Assembly (NCBI GenBank): GCA_024220525.1
Contig: JAMYWO010000030.1
Span: 1-48,580, forward strand
Direction: 5' to 3'
DNA: 48,580 bases
Source of the DNA: Cochliopodium minus
Taxonomy: Eukaryota > Discosea > Himatismenida > Cochliopodiidae
Part shown: positions 20,943 to 31,877 of the stretch, piece by piece
Position numbering within the stretch: the first letter of the stretch is position 1
Layout of the letters: every line of letters starts with the position of its first letter
Translations under genes and position numbers: made by a program
Notes under the pieces: generated by a model
Databases searched by the model: none
What the model saw: only the letters and a program-made list of their open reading frames with translations
Told to the model about the DNA's origin: nothing

Positions 20943-23729
20943 ATGGATTTTGAAGAAGAAAAGATTTATTTAGAGGACAATGATTTGAATGAAGATAAAG
21001 AAATAATCACAAATTTTATTATTGAGGATAATCATGAAATTCTTGAAGAAAATGAAGATATAGCAACTATTGATATCGATGATGAAAAAATAGATGTCAA
21101 TCTAATCGACAATCAAATTGAAAAAAATAGTTCATATACAAGATATATCAAGAAAATTGAATTTACGGCCTTCAAGTATAAATTTTTAATTACAAAATCA
21201 AGAAATTAAGCAAATAATTTTGAGAAAATCATAAACACTAAATTTTGTTTAATAGAAAGAGTATAGATCAAAATGGGAAAACATATACAGCATATATAGT
21301 GAATGTGACATCAAATCATTCCTCATATATACTTTCACATCTAAGATATTCCTCAATATTATCCCTTCATCAATATTTTGAAAAAACATATCCTCAAAGT
21401 AAACAATGAAAATATAAAAAAATAAAATATAAAAAAAATTAAATAAAAATTAAAAAATTAAATTAAATTAAACATTATTTCAAAAAAAAAAGACTTCGAG
21501 TTCTTTGATTTCCCTCCAAAAATTATATTTATCAATGAAACTGATTATCGGGATCGTATGAGAGCATGGAATGTGTATTTCGAAAATTTGATGAACAAAA
21601 AAGAAATTCTTTTCGACAAAGTTTTTCTTAAACTATTTTCCCCCCTCAACAAGAAAGAATATATGTCCTGTTACCAATTTGAAGAGTATGGTGATGTTGG
21701 TGTTGTTTTAAGATTGGAAAAAGAAGTAAATCAAATATAATAATACAATAATAAATTATAAAATATATAATATAAAATATGTAATATAAAATATATAATA
21801 TTTTTTAATTTTTATTTAATTTCAAATCATTTCATTTTATTTGGTTTAATATTTTTTTTTATTCATTATTTCTACTTTAAATAGAGATTGGTTCCTATTT
21901 TAAAAGAAAATGATGTATTGATACAAGTTTACTCTACAACCATTAGTTCTCACGATATAAAGATTATAAAAGGTTGATTCATTTTAATTTATTACATTTT
22001 CTATTTTAAATTAAAATTAAATATTTTCTATTTTAAATTAAATATCTTCTATTTTAAATTAAATGTCTTCTATTTTAAATTAAATATTTTCTATTTTAAA
22101 TTTATTTTTAAACATTTTCTATTTAAATTTTTAAATTTTTTTCAAAAAAAATGAATTCGTATTACTTTTTAACTTTAAAATTTAAAAATAAATAATTTAT
22201 TATTTTTTAGGAACTTTCAGCTCAGTTTATAATCTACCTTTACCATTTGTGCCTTGTTTCGATGTAAAATAAAAAAACACAAAAATAAAAAAAAAGAAGA
22301 ATTAATTTAAAAGATTTTTTCAATTTTAATAATTCATATTAAAACTAGATTATTTATTAATAATTTGTAATAAAACTAGATTATTTATTAATTTTAATTC
22401 ACATTAAAACTAGATTATTTATTAATTTTAATAATTTTTAATAAAACTAGATTATTTTATTTTTCATTCACATTAAAACTAGATTGTTTTAATTTACAAA
22501 AAAAGGTTTCAGGTAAAGTAATAGCAGTAGGAGAAAATGTTTTTAGAATTAAAAAAGGAGATGAAATATTTGCAAGTGTGGATATTCAAGGTTTTATTTA
22601 TTTTTTTTATCATTTTTTATTTTTTATTTTTATTTTTTTTTTTGATTTTTTATTTTTTAAAAGGAGGATGTTTGGCAGAAATGGTGAAAGTGGAAGAAAA
22701 GTACGTATGTTTGAAACCAAAAAATCTTTCTTTTAGTGAATCTTCTTCTCTTACTTCTTCCTGTTTGTTAGCTTATCAGTCTCTCGTTTCTACTTCAAAA
22801 ATACAAAAAGGCCAAAAAGTTTTGGTTTTGGGTGGTAACTTTTTTTTTTTTTCAAAAAAAAATTAACAAAATATTTTTTTTTTAAATAAAAATCCAATAT
22901 TTATAAAATATTTTTTAAAAAAAAATTTAATTAACATTATTTTAAATAAATTATGATAAATTATATTTTTATTTCAATTGTTAAATTCTTTAATTTCAAA
23001 AAAATATATCAAGGATCAACGGGAGTTGGAAGTTATGGAGTTCAAATAGCAAAAGCAATGGGTATTTAATAAAAAGGTGAATTTTATTTTATTTAAAACT
23101 TTTTTTTTTTGCATTCAGGATGTTTTGTTGCCACTACTTGTTCTTCTCGTGACAAAGAATATTGTAAAGATAAATTATCAGCAGATACAATAATAGATTT
23201 TGAAAAAGAAAATTGGTGGGAAGGTAAATCAATAAAAAAATTTTCACATAAAAAATGTATAAATAAATTAATTTATTTTTTAAAAAAAAGAACTAAAAGG
23301 AAAGGATTATGATGTTTTGTTTCAGTGTGTTTATAATGAAAAAGATTATGAATATGCATCTCTCGTTCTAAATAAAAACAAAGCTACTTTTCTTTCAGTT
23401 TGCCAAAAAAATGACAAAGTTACATTCGGTACAGTGGTGAATCAAAGTAATCTTTTTTTTTTTTATATTTTAAATACATTCAAAAATTTTTTTAAGCAAA
23501 AGAGCTTTTTGGAAGAAAAATCAAATCATTGTTTTCTTTTGAATATCATTTTGTTACACTCGAGCCCATTTATCACGATCTGAATAAAATAAAAAAAATG
23601 GCAGAAGAGGGACTCATTAAACCTTGCAATAGTTATTCTTTTTCTTTTGAAAACACTTTTCAAGCTGTGAGGTTAGCTGAGTCAGGAAAAACTTGTGGAA
23701 AAATAATCATTAATTTGAAAGAAAATTAA
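20943..23729 (+). CDS. PX domain-quinone oxidoreductase (MDR) fusion protein
   Basis: Eleven exons: 20943-21175, 21256-21398, 21493-21725, 21885-21972, 22211-22263, 22506-22590, 22664-22834, 23014-23061, 23119-23223, 23291-23446 and 23503-23729. They total 1542 nt and encode 513 aa in frame. Residues 1-60 are acidic. Residues about 70-190 form a PX domain: Thr-Ala-Tyr-Ile-Val-Asn-Val, then Leu-Arg-Tyr-Ser-Ser-Ile-Leu-Ser-Leu-His, Phe-Pro-Pro-Lys, and Arg-Met-Arg-Ala-Trp-Asn-Val-Tyr; PX domains bind phosphoinositides. From residue about 185 a zinc-free medium-chain dehydrogenase/reductase begins: Glu-Tyr-Gly-Asp-Val-Gly-Val-Val-Leu-Arg-Leu, Asp-Val-Leu-Ile-Gln-Val, a nucleotide fold at Leu-Val-Leu-Gly-Gly-Ser-Thr-Gly-Val-Gly, and C-terminal Gly-Lys-Ile-Ile-Ile-Asn. 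The zeta-crystallin/VAT1-type enzyme likely uses NADPH. One exon (21493-21725) spans the domain boundary. Confidence 0.9.
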
Positions 23730-24060
23730 AATTTTTGGCAAAATTGGCTCTTTTTTCCTTTACTTTCAGATTTTCCTTTCAATACTCATTTTTTTTCAAA
23801 AAAATAATAAAAAATTATTGTCAATTTTCCTTTTTATTAACGAATTGGTCAAATGACAGTGAAATTAAAGGTAAAAAAATTTCTTCTCTAACAAAAAATA
23901 ATTTTATTTTTTAGGCACTTGAAAGATATTTTATGGAAAAAAAGTCAATTAAATACTCATTTACAATTCACAAAAATAGGAAGTAATAGAGTCTTAATAA
24001 TATTTTAGATTCACCAAGAATATTAAAAAAAAAATAAAAAAAACAAATATTAAATAATAA

Positions 24061-27053
24061 ATGGGTAATCAAATGCAAAAAGATAGAAAGAACACCAGAG
24101 AATATGATATCATCTTTCATATTGAGAATATAATGGGTTAGGATTATTCAAATTTTTGATTTATTTTATTTTTTTCAAAAAAGATATTGACATTGGTTGG
24201 CCAATCAGTAAGCAACTCTCAATAAAAATCTAAATTAAAATTAAATTCCTTTTAGAGTTTCCTAATCCATTCTTGAAGGAATTGTATCAACCAGAAAGAG
24301 TTGAAAGTAAAAAAAAATTATTTAATTCTAATTGAATTTATTTTGACTTGAAATTAAAAGACGCGTCAGATAAAAACCCTTTAAAAACAAATGTAAAGTG
24401 GGATTCACAAATAGTATCCATACAAGTAAAACCAATTTTTAATTATATACATTATTAAAATTATTAATTCAATTAATAAAATTAATTTTACATAAAAGGG
24501 AAAACATAAAGCAGGAAAAACTTTCTTGTTGAACTTGCTAGGGGAGTTGGAAATTCCTTATAGCACAAAGGGACTTTCGATGAAAATGATAAATATTAAT
24601 GAAAGGTTCGATTACATATAATTTAGCTATGAATATAAAATAAATTACTAAAAAAAAAATAAAAATAAAAATAAAAATTAACAATTTAATTAAAATTTAA
24701 AAATAAATAATAATATTTAGGAATATGGTTATTCTAGAAACAGGAGGAATAGAAAAGTCAATAGTACCAATGCCTACCAAAGAATGTAAATTGCAAATAG
24801 AAGAGAAAAAAGGGACAGAAAATGTCTTAAGAGATATCTCCATTTCTTCCTCTGATCTCAACATTTTGGTAACTGAACAGTTTTCTCACCAAGATCATTC
24901 CCTTTTAACCAAAATCTCCAACCTACTCATTCAAAAAATGAAAAAAGAGAATGATCTCAAAAAATCCAAAAACAAAACTTATCTCAAAACAAGACCGTAA
25001 ATCTTTTAAAAACTTTTTTTCTTTTTTTTTTTTTTTTTTTATTATTTATCAAAAAAAAAATCAAGTGAAATTTTGATTGTTCATAATTTGAAAAATGATA
25101 ATTATGAAGATGCTTTTGTTCAATGGAAGTCGTATGTCAAAGAAATTTCAAAATATCAGCCAGTTCACGTTTCCTCTTTCAACGAAAACTTTAAAGAACC
25201 AAAAAATGATTATCCTAACATTGAAAACTGTATCTTTTTTGTACCACCTCTACTTTGATTAAAATCTTTTTTTAAATTTTTTTTTAAACGAAAGTGATGG
25301 CCCACAAAATGGAGACAACAGAAGAGATAGATGGGGAGTACATCACTTTCATTCATCTCTTTTTATGCAAGCAACAAGAAGGAGGCATTCAATACAACTC
25401 TCTTGTCATTGAAGAAATTAAATCATGGCTTACTGAAGGTAAATAATTTTAATTTGCCTTTTTTTTTGTTTGAAAAAATTTTATTTTCAATTTTAAATAG
25501 GACCTCCACAAAAAGAGATAATGATAAATCCTTTGGGTTATTTTTCCACCATGAGCGAAATCAACTTGACTAATTATGTTACAGGAATGGACAAAATGGG
25601 AATGTAATGCTCTTTTAAAAAAACAGTTTAATTTAAAATATAGAAAAAAATTAAATAAAGAGTTAAAAAATTAAATAAAAATTAAATAAAAATGTAATTT
25701 TTGTTTTTATTTGGAAAAGGTATTATCTTTCTGATCAATTTTCTTTATTCTACATTTTTGTGAATAACCCTTGTGCTTTCAACTCTTCTTACCCCAACAC
25801 ACCCCACACTGAAATGAAGCTCCTAAAAGAAAACATGGTAATAAATTAAGAATCAAACAAAAATTAAATAAATTTTTTTAGGAAAAATTTCAATTAGATT
25901 TTGAAAAAGAAGTAACCACACATATGTCTTTGCTCGAAACAAAGAATATACTAAAATGGACAGTGAATCAATGTGAACAATTAAGAGAATGGATGTTGAC
26001 GAGCAGAGAAAAAAAGATTAATGGCATCCCCTTTGACTTTTTCCCTCGTCTCTATAACTTAAATTGGGAAGAGTATGTTGAGAAAATGTGGAAAAGAAAC
26101 TTGGATTATATCATTCTCTACGCTATTTCCCAAGTTCTCAAATATAGAGGTTAATTTATTTTAAAAAATTTTATTTCATAAAAAAAATAATAATATTTTT
26201 TAGTGGTTATTTTGACATCAAATCCTTCAAATCCAGTATTTGTTTTTACACCAAAGAAAGAAAAAGCTTTTAAAGAAACAATGTTCTTTTCCTATGTCAG
26301 ATATGATTCTGAGGTATACTATTCCACACTTGTTTGCAAAGAACAACTCGCAAAGAAGCACATCCTAGAAAACAGTGACAGAGAAAGCAAAATAAAGAAA
26401 TTCTCTCATTATGAAAATTTTTTGACTTTTCGCTCTAACGAGAACAGCAAAGGTGATTTTTTTTTTTCTTTCTATCTTAAGTTTTTAATTTAATTCTCTT
26501 CTGAAGAGAAAAAAATATTTGGAAAAAGTATTTTGAAGAGTAATTTCGTATCTTCAAACTTGTCTTCTTTTTTCGATTTTTCACAACAATATTCTGTCAA
26601 GTATACCACAGAAATCAACAAAAAGGATGACTCAATGAGAATCGTTGTTGATGTTCCTTATTCTTCCAATGACTATCTGGAATATGATTGTATATAATTT
26701 TCATTTTCAATTGTTAATTTAACTTTTTAAATTAATTAGGTACTTTGCTGTACGAACCAAAGAGATTTAAACTCGAAGTTAAGGGCAAAAGGGAATTGGA
26801 AGAAGAGTGGACTGTTAGCGAAGGAACAAGGAAGTTTGGAGAATGGACTTTTAACTAGTAAAAAAAAATAATTTAATACTTTATTCAAAAAATTAACCAA
26901 AATTCTAATATGCAATTTGTTGACAGTGAAATTCCAAAGCAATATACCATTGAACAACCTGAAGTCACATATACTGACGGTTCATTGATCTTTACTTTCA
27001 AACAAGGAGAAGTCCAATCCACCGCAAAAAAGATTATCAAAAAATCCAAATAA
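24061..27053 (+). CDS. GBP-like large GTPase fused to Hsp20/alpha-crystallin domain
   Basis: Fifteen exons from 24061 to 27053 sum to 2073 nt (690 aa), all in phase; the last five begin at about 25882, 26204, 26507, 26740 and 26927. A P-loop Gly-Lys-His-Lys-Ala-Gly-Lys-Thr lies at residues 73-80, followed by Phe-Leu-Leu-Asn-Leu-Leu and Tyr-Ser-Thr-Lys-Gly, as in guanylate-binding proteins and atlastins. Switch 2 is Val-Ile-Leu-Glu-Thr-Gly-Gly. A Leu-Ile-Val-His-Asn-Leu-Lys-Asn strand probably supplies the base-recognition loop. A helical middle follows. Residues about 575-690 look like a small heat-shock protein: Met-Arg-Ile-Val-Val-Asp-Val-Pro, Lys-Leu-Glu-Val-Lys-Gly-Lys-Arg-Glu, Gly-Glu-Trp-Thr-Phe-Asn-Tyr-Glu-Ile-Pro, Tyr-Thr-Asp-Gly-Ser-Leu-Ile-Phe-Thr-Phe. 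The role is inferred: membrane or stress-linked GTPase with a built-in chaperone-like module. The canonical Asp of DxxG in switch 2 is replaced by Glu. Confidence 0.82.
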
Positions 27054-27157
27054 TTATTTTCCAAAATAATTTTGTAAATATTATCTTAAAGTTTAATTAA
27101 TCATTTTATTAAAATTCTTGTTGAATCAAATGTTTATTATCAAATTCATTTCGGTCT

Positions 27158-27985
27158 AAAAGATGAAAGCAGTCAATATTCCTCCAGCAAACATTCTAAA
27201 AAAGGAAAAAAATAGAAAATATTGAATTTTGTAAAATTGAATTTTGAAAAACTAACCCAATTGTCGAGAATATTGAAGCAATACTCAACTGAGAAACTCC
27301 AGAAATACCATGTCCTTGTGATAAATAGAAATTTGATTTTTTTAAAAAAGAATTTTATTTAATTTAATTTTTTATTTAATAAATTTTTTACCACTGGTGC
27401 ACCCATTGGACATTCTAGCTCCTAGTAACAAGAGGAACCCTCCTAGTATACCCATCAATGGAGAGTTTCCAGCTGGAAGTATTATTTTTTCATCTTTTTT
27501 CAGAATTGTATTTTTTTAATAAAAATTATATTATATTATTTTTATTTAATAAATTAAATTATTTTAATAAATTAAATTATTTTTATTATTTTAATAATAA
27601 ATTAAATTATTTTTATTGTTTTAAGAACATACCTGAAAAATAAACACTAAAAAAAGCACCAACAATCATTGACATTGTAAAAATAACTTGAGAAAAATTA
27701 TTGGGTTTTGAAGAATCCATTCTTAAATACAATAAAAAATAATTAAATAAAATACAATTCTGAAAATAGTATTTACAATTTTTTAGATTTTGGAAGAACA
27801 TTGTTTGAACACAACAACCCAAGTAATGTCTCATAAGAAGTACTGGTTCCTTTAAAAAAATTTTTGATTAAAAAAATTTCATATTTCTTAAATCATGAAT
27901 TACCCAGAGGACTTCCTTTTGTTTTCAAAAATAAAAATTTTAGTACGATAAAATATCAAATAAAAACATTGACTTGTTTAACAAG
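27158..27985 (-). CDS. YeeE/YedE transporter, C-terminal half
   Basis: Exons 27915-27904 (12 nt), 27849-27777, about 27726-27634, about 27479-27390, about 27318-27258, and a last short exon ending in TAG at about 27158. Joined, they read Gly-Ser-Pro-Leu-Gly-Thr-Ser-Thr-Ser-Tyr-Glu-Thr, a TM helix, then Gly-Gly-Phe-Leu-Leu-Leu-Leu-Gly-Ala-Arg-Met-Ser-Asn-Gly-Cys-Thr-Ser-Gly and Gly-His-Gly-Ile-Ser-Gly, the hallmark second YeeE/YedE half with its conserved Cys. It closes with Met-Phe-Ala-Gly-Gly-Ile-Leu. There is no start codon: the 12-nt exon begins in the phase (G|GA) left open at 2089 by the other half. The gene is complete only if these two loci are one. Convergent with the GTPase gene. Confidence 0.8.
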
Positions 27986-28029
27986 TGTCATAAAAATAAG
28001 TACAAAATCTTAATTAAAATATAAATTTC

Positions 28030-28165
28030 AAAATCTTGATTAAAATATAAAATATAAAATATAAAATATAAAATATAAAATATAAAATATAAAATATAAA
28101 ATATAAAACATAAAATATAAAATATAAAATATAAAATATAAAATATAAAATATAAAATATATAAA
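28030..28165. repeat. AAAATAT microsatellite
   Basis: About 18 copies of the 7-bp unit, the same unit and strand as at 1796-2035. It lies just upstream (minus sense) of the second YeeE/YedE half and just downstream of an unrelated peptidase exon. Confidence 0.9.
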
Positions 28166-28205
28166 AATACAAATAAAATAATAAATGATTTAATTTTTAT
28201 TTTAC

Positions 28206-28338
28206 CCATTTTCCTCGTTGGTCCACCCAACGAATCTGATGTTGTGTTTCAACTTCAAACCAAAATTGTCTCTCAAGTTTTTCAAAATTAATAAAGCGGA
28301 CCAACAAGCAAAAACTCCTCCTGCGTCATCCTGAGCTC
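28206..28338 (-). CDS. Orphan exon of M28 peptidase (carboxypeptidase Q-like)
   Basis: A single 133-nt exon with TTTTAG acceptor and GTAAAA donor. It encodes Gly-Ala-Gln-Asp-Asp-Ala-Gly-Gly-Val, a helix, and Arg-Phe-Val-Gly-Trp-Thr-Asn-Glu-Glu-Asn. These are the M28 zinc-bridging Asp and the Glu-Glu (catalytic base and ligand) blocks. It ends in phase GG|, exactly what the exon at 37810 needs to continue Gly-Ser-Gln-Gly-Ala-Gln. Upstream and downstream here are only AT microsatellites. The missing N-terminal half would contain the His-x-Asp ligand pair. Confidence 0.8.
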
Positions 28339-28374
28339 CTAAAAGCAAATTTAAATTAATTAGATAAAAAAAAA

Positions 28375-28422
28375 AATAAATAAAATAAAAAATAAAAAAT
28401 AAAAAATAAAAAATCAAAAATC

Positions 28423-28453
<31 letters not shown>

Positions 28454-28460
28454 GTAAAAG
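28375..28460. repeat. AAAAAAT microsatellite
   Basis: Short tandem AAAAAAT/AAAAAAATC units separate the minus-strand peptidase exon from a plus-strand WD40 exon that lacks its 5' part. Probable join point. Confidence 0.75.
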
Positions 28461-28576
28461 TAAAAATAAAAGTAAATCAGAATTATTTTTTTTGTTAAAA
28501 CAATATTATTTTTTCATCAATTCAAAATAATTAAGAAATAATAAAGTTCATTTTTTTTAAATTTTTTTTTTTTCAG

Positions 28577-29064
28577 GTTTGGAATTTCGAACAAAAAGAT
28601 CTCCCCATTTTATCTCTTTCTGGATCGGAAAGCAACATCAACACGTTTGATTGCAGTCATTTGATGAAAGGACTCACTTTAGTGGGTTGTGATGATGGTT
28701 CTGTAAAACTGCTTAACTTTGAAGACAAAGTTCAAACTGTAAAATTTATTTTATAATATTTTTTAGAGTAACTAACAAAAATTTTTTTTTTATTTTTTTT
28801 TTTATTTTTTTTTTTAAATTGAATTTTTTTTTTTAGAATCCTTGGACAAAAAACAACTGCCACGTGGGAGCTGTCACTTGCGTAAAGTTTCATCCATTTA
28901 TTAACCATTGGATAGCAACTGCAGGAGAAGGTATTAAAATAAAACTTGCTTTATTTTATATCTTTTTAAAAATTAAATTAGATGGAAAAATTAAAATATG
29001 GGATACAAGAAATAGAACTGAACCACTTACAACCATACATGCTCACACACATCGTGTCAACTAT
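28577..29064 (+). CDS. WD40-repeat protein, internal fragment
   Basis: Exons 28577-28738, 28837-28930 and 28982-29064. They encode one blade with Val-Gly-Cys-Asp-Asp-Gly-Ser-Val-Lys-Leu-Leu, then His-Val-Gly-Ala-Val-Thr-Cys-Val-Lys-Phe-His-Pro, and Ala-Gly-Glu-Asp-Gly-Lys-Ile-Lys-Ile-Trp-Asp-Thr-Arg. This is the canonical GH...WD pattern. Both ends are open: acceptor TTTCAG at 28576 and donor GTAATA at 29065. No matching next exon is found in phase; the coiled-coil exon at 29442 needs a different phase, and a TTTTTTA microsatellite lies between. The subfamily cannot be assigned. Confidence 0.75.
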
Positions 29065-29154
29065 GTAATATTAAAATGATTTTAAAAACATTTTAATTTA
29101 TTCAAAATTTTAATCTTCACAATTTTTATTCGTGATTTTTTTATTCATTTTTAA

Positions 29155-29270
29155 AATATTAATTCTTTTTTATTTTTTATTTTTTATTTTTTATTTTTTA
29201 TTTTTTTTTTTTATTTTTTATTTTTTATTTTTTATTTTTTATTTTTTATTTTTTATTTTTATTAAAAAAA
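29155..29270. repeat. TTTTTTA microsatellite
   Basis: About 14 tandem copies of a 7-bp TTTTTTA unit. They divide the WD40 exons from the coiled-coil exons, whose splice phases disagree. Confidence 0.85.
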
Positions 29271-29441
29271 CTGATCTTTTTATTCAATAATTTATTTCAT
29301 TATTATTTTTAAATTTTATTTTTTAATTTTATTTTCATTTTTGCTTTCATATTTTTCAAATTTATTTTTTGTTATTTTCTAATTTTAATTTATTTTCATT
29401 TTTTCTTTCAAATTTTTCCAAATTCATTTTTATTTTTTTAG

Positions 29442-30473
29442 TTAAAACACCAACCACAAGCGAGGAAGTGTGGGACATAGACAGAATCGAAAACGACATG
29501 CTGGAAAAAGAGAAGCAAGAGAAAGAGAGGAAAGAAAAGGAAAGGCTCGAAAAGATCCGCCTCGAGAAAGAAAGGATGGAGATCAAACGCCTCGAAAAAG
29601 ACAACTTCCGCAAACAAATCGAAGAAATCGAAAAGAAACGTTTCGAAAACGAAAAGCTCTTCAAAGCAAGCAAAACCATCCCTTCTTTTTCTTCTGGTGA
29701 GGGGGAGGGGGACGAGGAGGTTGTTTTGCATGGCCCTCCTTTGCCTGAGGAGGAGTGTCCTGATGAGTTTCCTGAGGGTTCTTCTCAAACCAATTATTTC
29801 AAGGTTCTCAGACCTCCTCCTTTGCCTCCTAGTAATCTTTTTTTTTTTAAAAAATAAAAAAACTATTTATTAATATTTCAAAAATTTTATTTATCATTTT
29901 TATATTTTTAATTTTATTTATTTTTTATTTTTATTTTTTAAAATTTTATTTTTTTATTTTTTTAAATTTTATTTTTTTTATTATTTATTTTATTCATTTC
30001 AACAGAGAAAAAGGATCCACTTCCAACAGAGTCTTCGAACGATGAAAGTACCTCTACCACTGCACCTTCCCTCCCAACAGAAAAACCTCCACCCCTTTTG
30101 CCAAGTAAAATTTAAAAAAAAATTATTTTTTAATTTTTAATTTATTTTACATTTTTAATTTTTAACTTTTAATTTTTAACTTTTAATTTTAATTTTTAAT
30201 TTTTAATTTTTAATTTTTAATTTTTAATTTTTAATTTTTAATTTTAATTTTAATTTTTTATTTTTATTGATTATTTTGTTCATAATCTCTTAATGAAAGA
30301 AAAAAAAAAAGATTTACCTGAAAAAAAACCTCTTCCGGAAAAAGTTTCTACAACTACCAGCACTCCAGAAAAAAAGGCATTGCCAGAAAAAAAACCTCTT
30401 CCAGAAAAAGTAGTAACAACTGAAACCACAGAAATTAAAAAGACATTGGTGCTTCCTCCTAAACCAGGAAAAA
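29442..30473 (+). CDS. Coiled-coil and proline/lysine-rich protein, fragment
   Basis: Exons 29442-29831, 30006-30104 and about 30300-30473. The first has about 70 residues of charged coiled coil (Glu-Lys-Glu-Arg-Lys-Glu-Lys-Glu-Arg style), then Pro-rich and acidic linkers. The later exons carry repeated Pro-Glu-Lys-Lys-Pro-Leu-Pro-Glu-Lys motifs and Ser/Thr runs. It looks like a disordered scaffold with possible SH3/WW-type ligand sites. Codons in the first exon are noticeably more GC-rich than neighbours (GAAAACGACATG, CGCCTCGAG). The right end runs into the N gap. I do not recognise the family. Confidence 0.6.
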
Positions 30474-30569
30474 GTAAAAATTTAAAATATCATTATTTTC
30501 ATTATTTTTTATTTTTTATTTTTTATTTTTTATTTTTTATTTTTTATTTTTTATTTTTTATTTTTTATT

Positions 30570-31501
30570 NNNNNNNNNNNNNNNNNNNNNNNNNNNNNNN
30601 NNNNNNNNNNNNNNNNNNNNNNNNNNNNNNNNNNNNNNNNNNNNNNNNNNNNNNNNNNNNNNNNNNNNNNNNNNNNNNNNNNNNNNNNNNNNNNNNNNNN
30701 NNNNNNNNNNNNNNNNNNNNNNNNNNNNNNNNNNNNNNNNNNNNNNNNNNNNNNNNNNNNNNNNNNNNNNNNNNNNNNNNNNNNNNNNNNNNNNNNNNNN
30801 NNNNNNNNNNNNNNNNNNNNNNNNNNNNNNNNNNNNNNNNNNNNNNNNNNNNNNNNNNNNNNNNNNNNNNNNNNNNNNNNNNNNNNNNNNNNNNNNNNNN
30901 NNNNNNNNNNNNNNNNNNNNNNNNNNNNNNNNNNNNNNNNNNNNNNNNNNNNNNNNNNNNNNNNNNNNNNNNNNNNNNNNNNNNNNNNNNNNNNNNNNNN
31001 NNNNNNNNNNNNNNNNNNNNNNNNNNNNNNNNNNNNNNNNNNNNNNNNNNNNNNNNNNNNNNNNNNNNNNNNNNNNNNNNNNNNNNNNNNNNNNNNNNNN
31101 NNNNNNNNNNNNNNNNNNNNNNNNNNNNNNNNNNNNNNNNNNNNNNNNNNNNNNNNNNNNNNNNNNNNNNNNNNNNNNNNNNNNNNNNNNNNNNNNNNNN
31201 NNNNNNNNNNNNNNNNNNNNNNNNNNNNNNNNNNNNNNNNNNNNNNNNNNNNNNNNNNNNNNNNNNNNNNNNNNNNNNNNNNNNNNNNNNNNNNNNNNNN
31301 NNNNNNNNNNNNNNNNNNNNNNNNNNNNNNNNNNNNNNNNNNNNNNNNNNNNNNNNNNNNNNNNNNNNNNNNNNNNNNNNNNNNNNNNNNNNNNNNNNNN
31401 NNNNNNNNNNNNNNNNNNNNNNNNNNNNNNNNNNNNNNNNNNNNNNNNNNNNNNNNNNNNNNNNNNNNNNNNNNNNNNNNNNNNNNNNNNNNNNNNNNNN
31501 N
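30570..31501. other. Assembly gap (932 N)
   Basis: A run of N. The left flank is TTTTTTA repeats and the right flank is the complementary TAAAAAA repeats, so the flanks are inverted relative to each other. No sequence can be inferred across it. Confidence 0.99.
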
Positions 31502-31833
31502 ATAAAAAATAAAAAATAAAAAATAAAAAATAAAAAATAAAAAATAAAAAATAAAAAATAAAAAAATAAAAAATAAAAGTTAATAAAATAAAAAATAAAA
31601 AATGAGAATGAAAATAAAAAAAAATATTAATAAAATAAGAAATAAAAAAAGAGAATGATTAGGAAAGAAAATGAAAATAAAATGGAAAAAGACAAAAATA
31701 AAAAAATAAAGAAGAAAAAATAAAAAATAAAGAGAAAAACAAAAATGAACAAAAATATAAAAATAAAAAATAAAAAATAAAAAATAAGAATATAAATGAA
31801 AAACAAAAAAATGAAAATTTTTTAAAAAAAAAA
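31502..31833. repeat. TAAAAAA microsatellite and A-rich sequence
   Basis: Tandem TAAAAAA units to about 31575, then irregular A-rich sequence with AAAATGAAAAT motifs. No exon recognised; the C-terminus of the RCC1 protein may be lost in or beyond the gap. Confidence 0.75.
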
Positions 31834-31877
31834 ATGAAAAGAAATAATTTAAATTTTAAAAAATTTTTTGATGAAAC

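Noticed and set aside
23853-24055. Tiny basic gene (ATG at 23853, about 44 aa over three exons)
   Set aside because: An intron pattern can be drawn, but no homology, low complexity after the second exon, and phase depends on A-runs. Probably 5' flank of the GTPase gene.
29064-29442. WD40 exons and coiled-coil exons as one gene
   Set aside because: Donor at 29065 is phase 0 whereas the next exon needs phase 1, and a microsatellite lies between; only a weak GTGTCA donor would fit and it would cut a WD blade.
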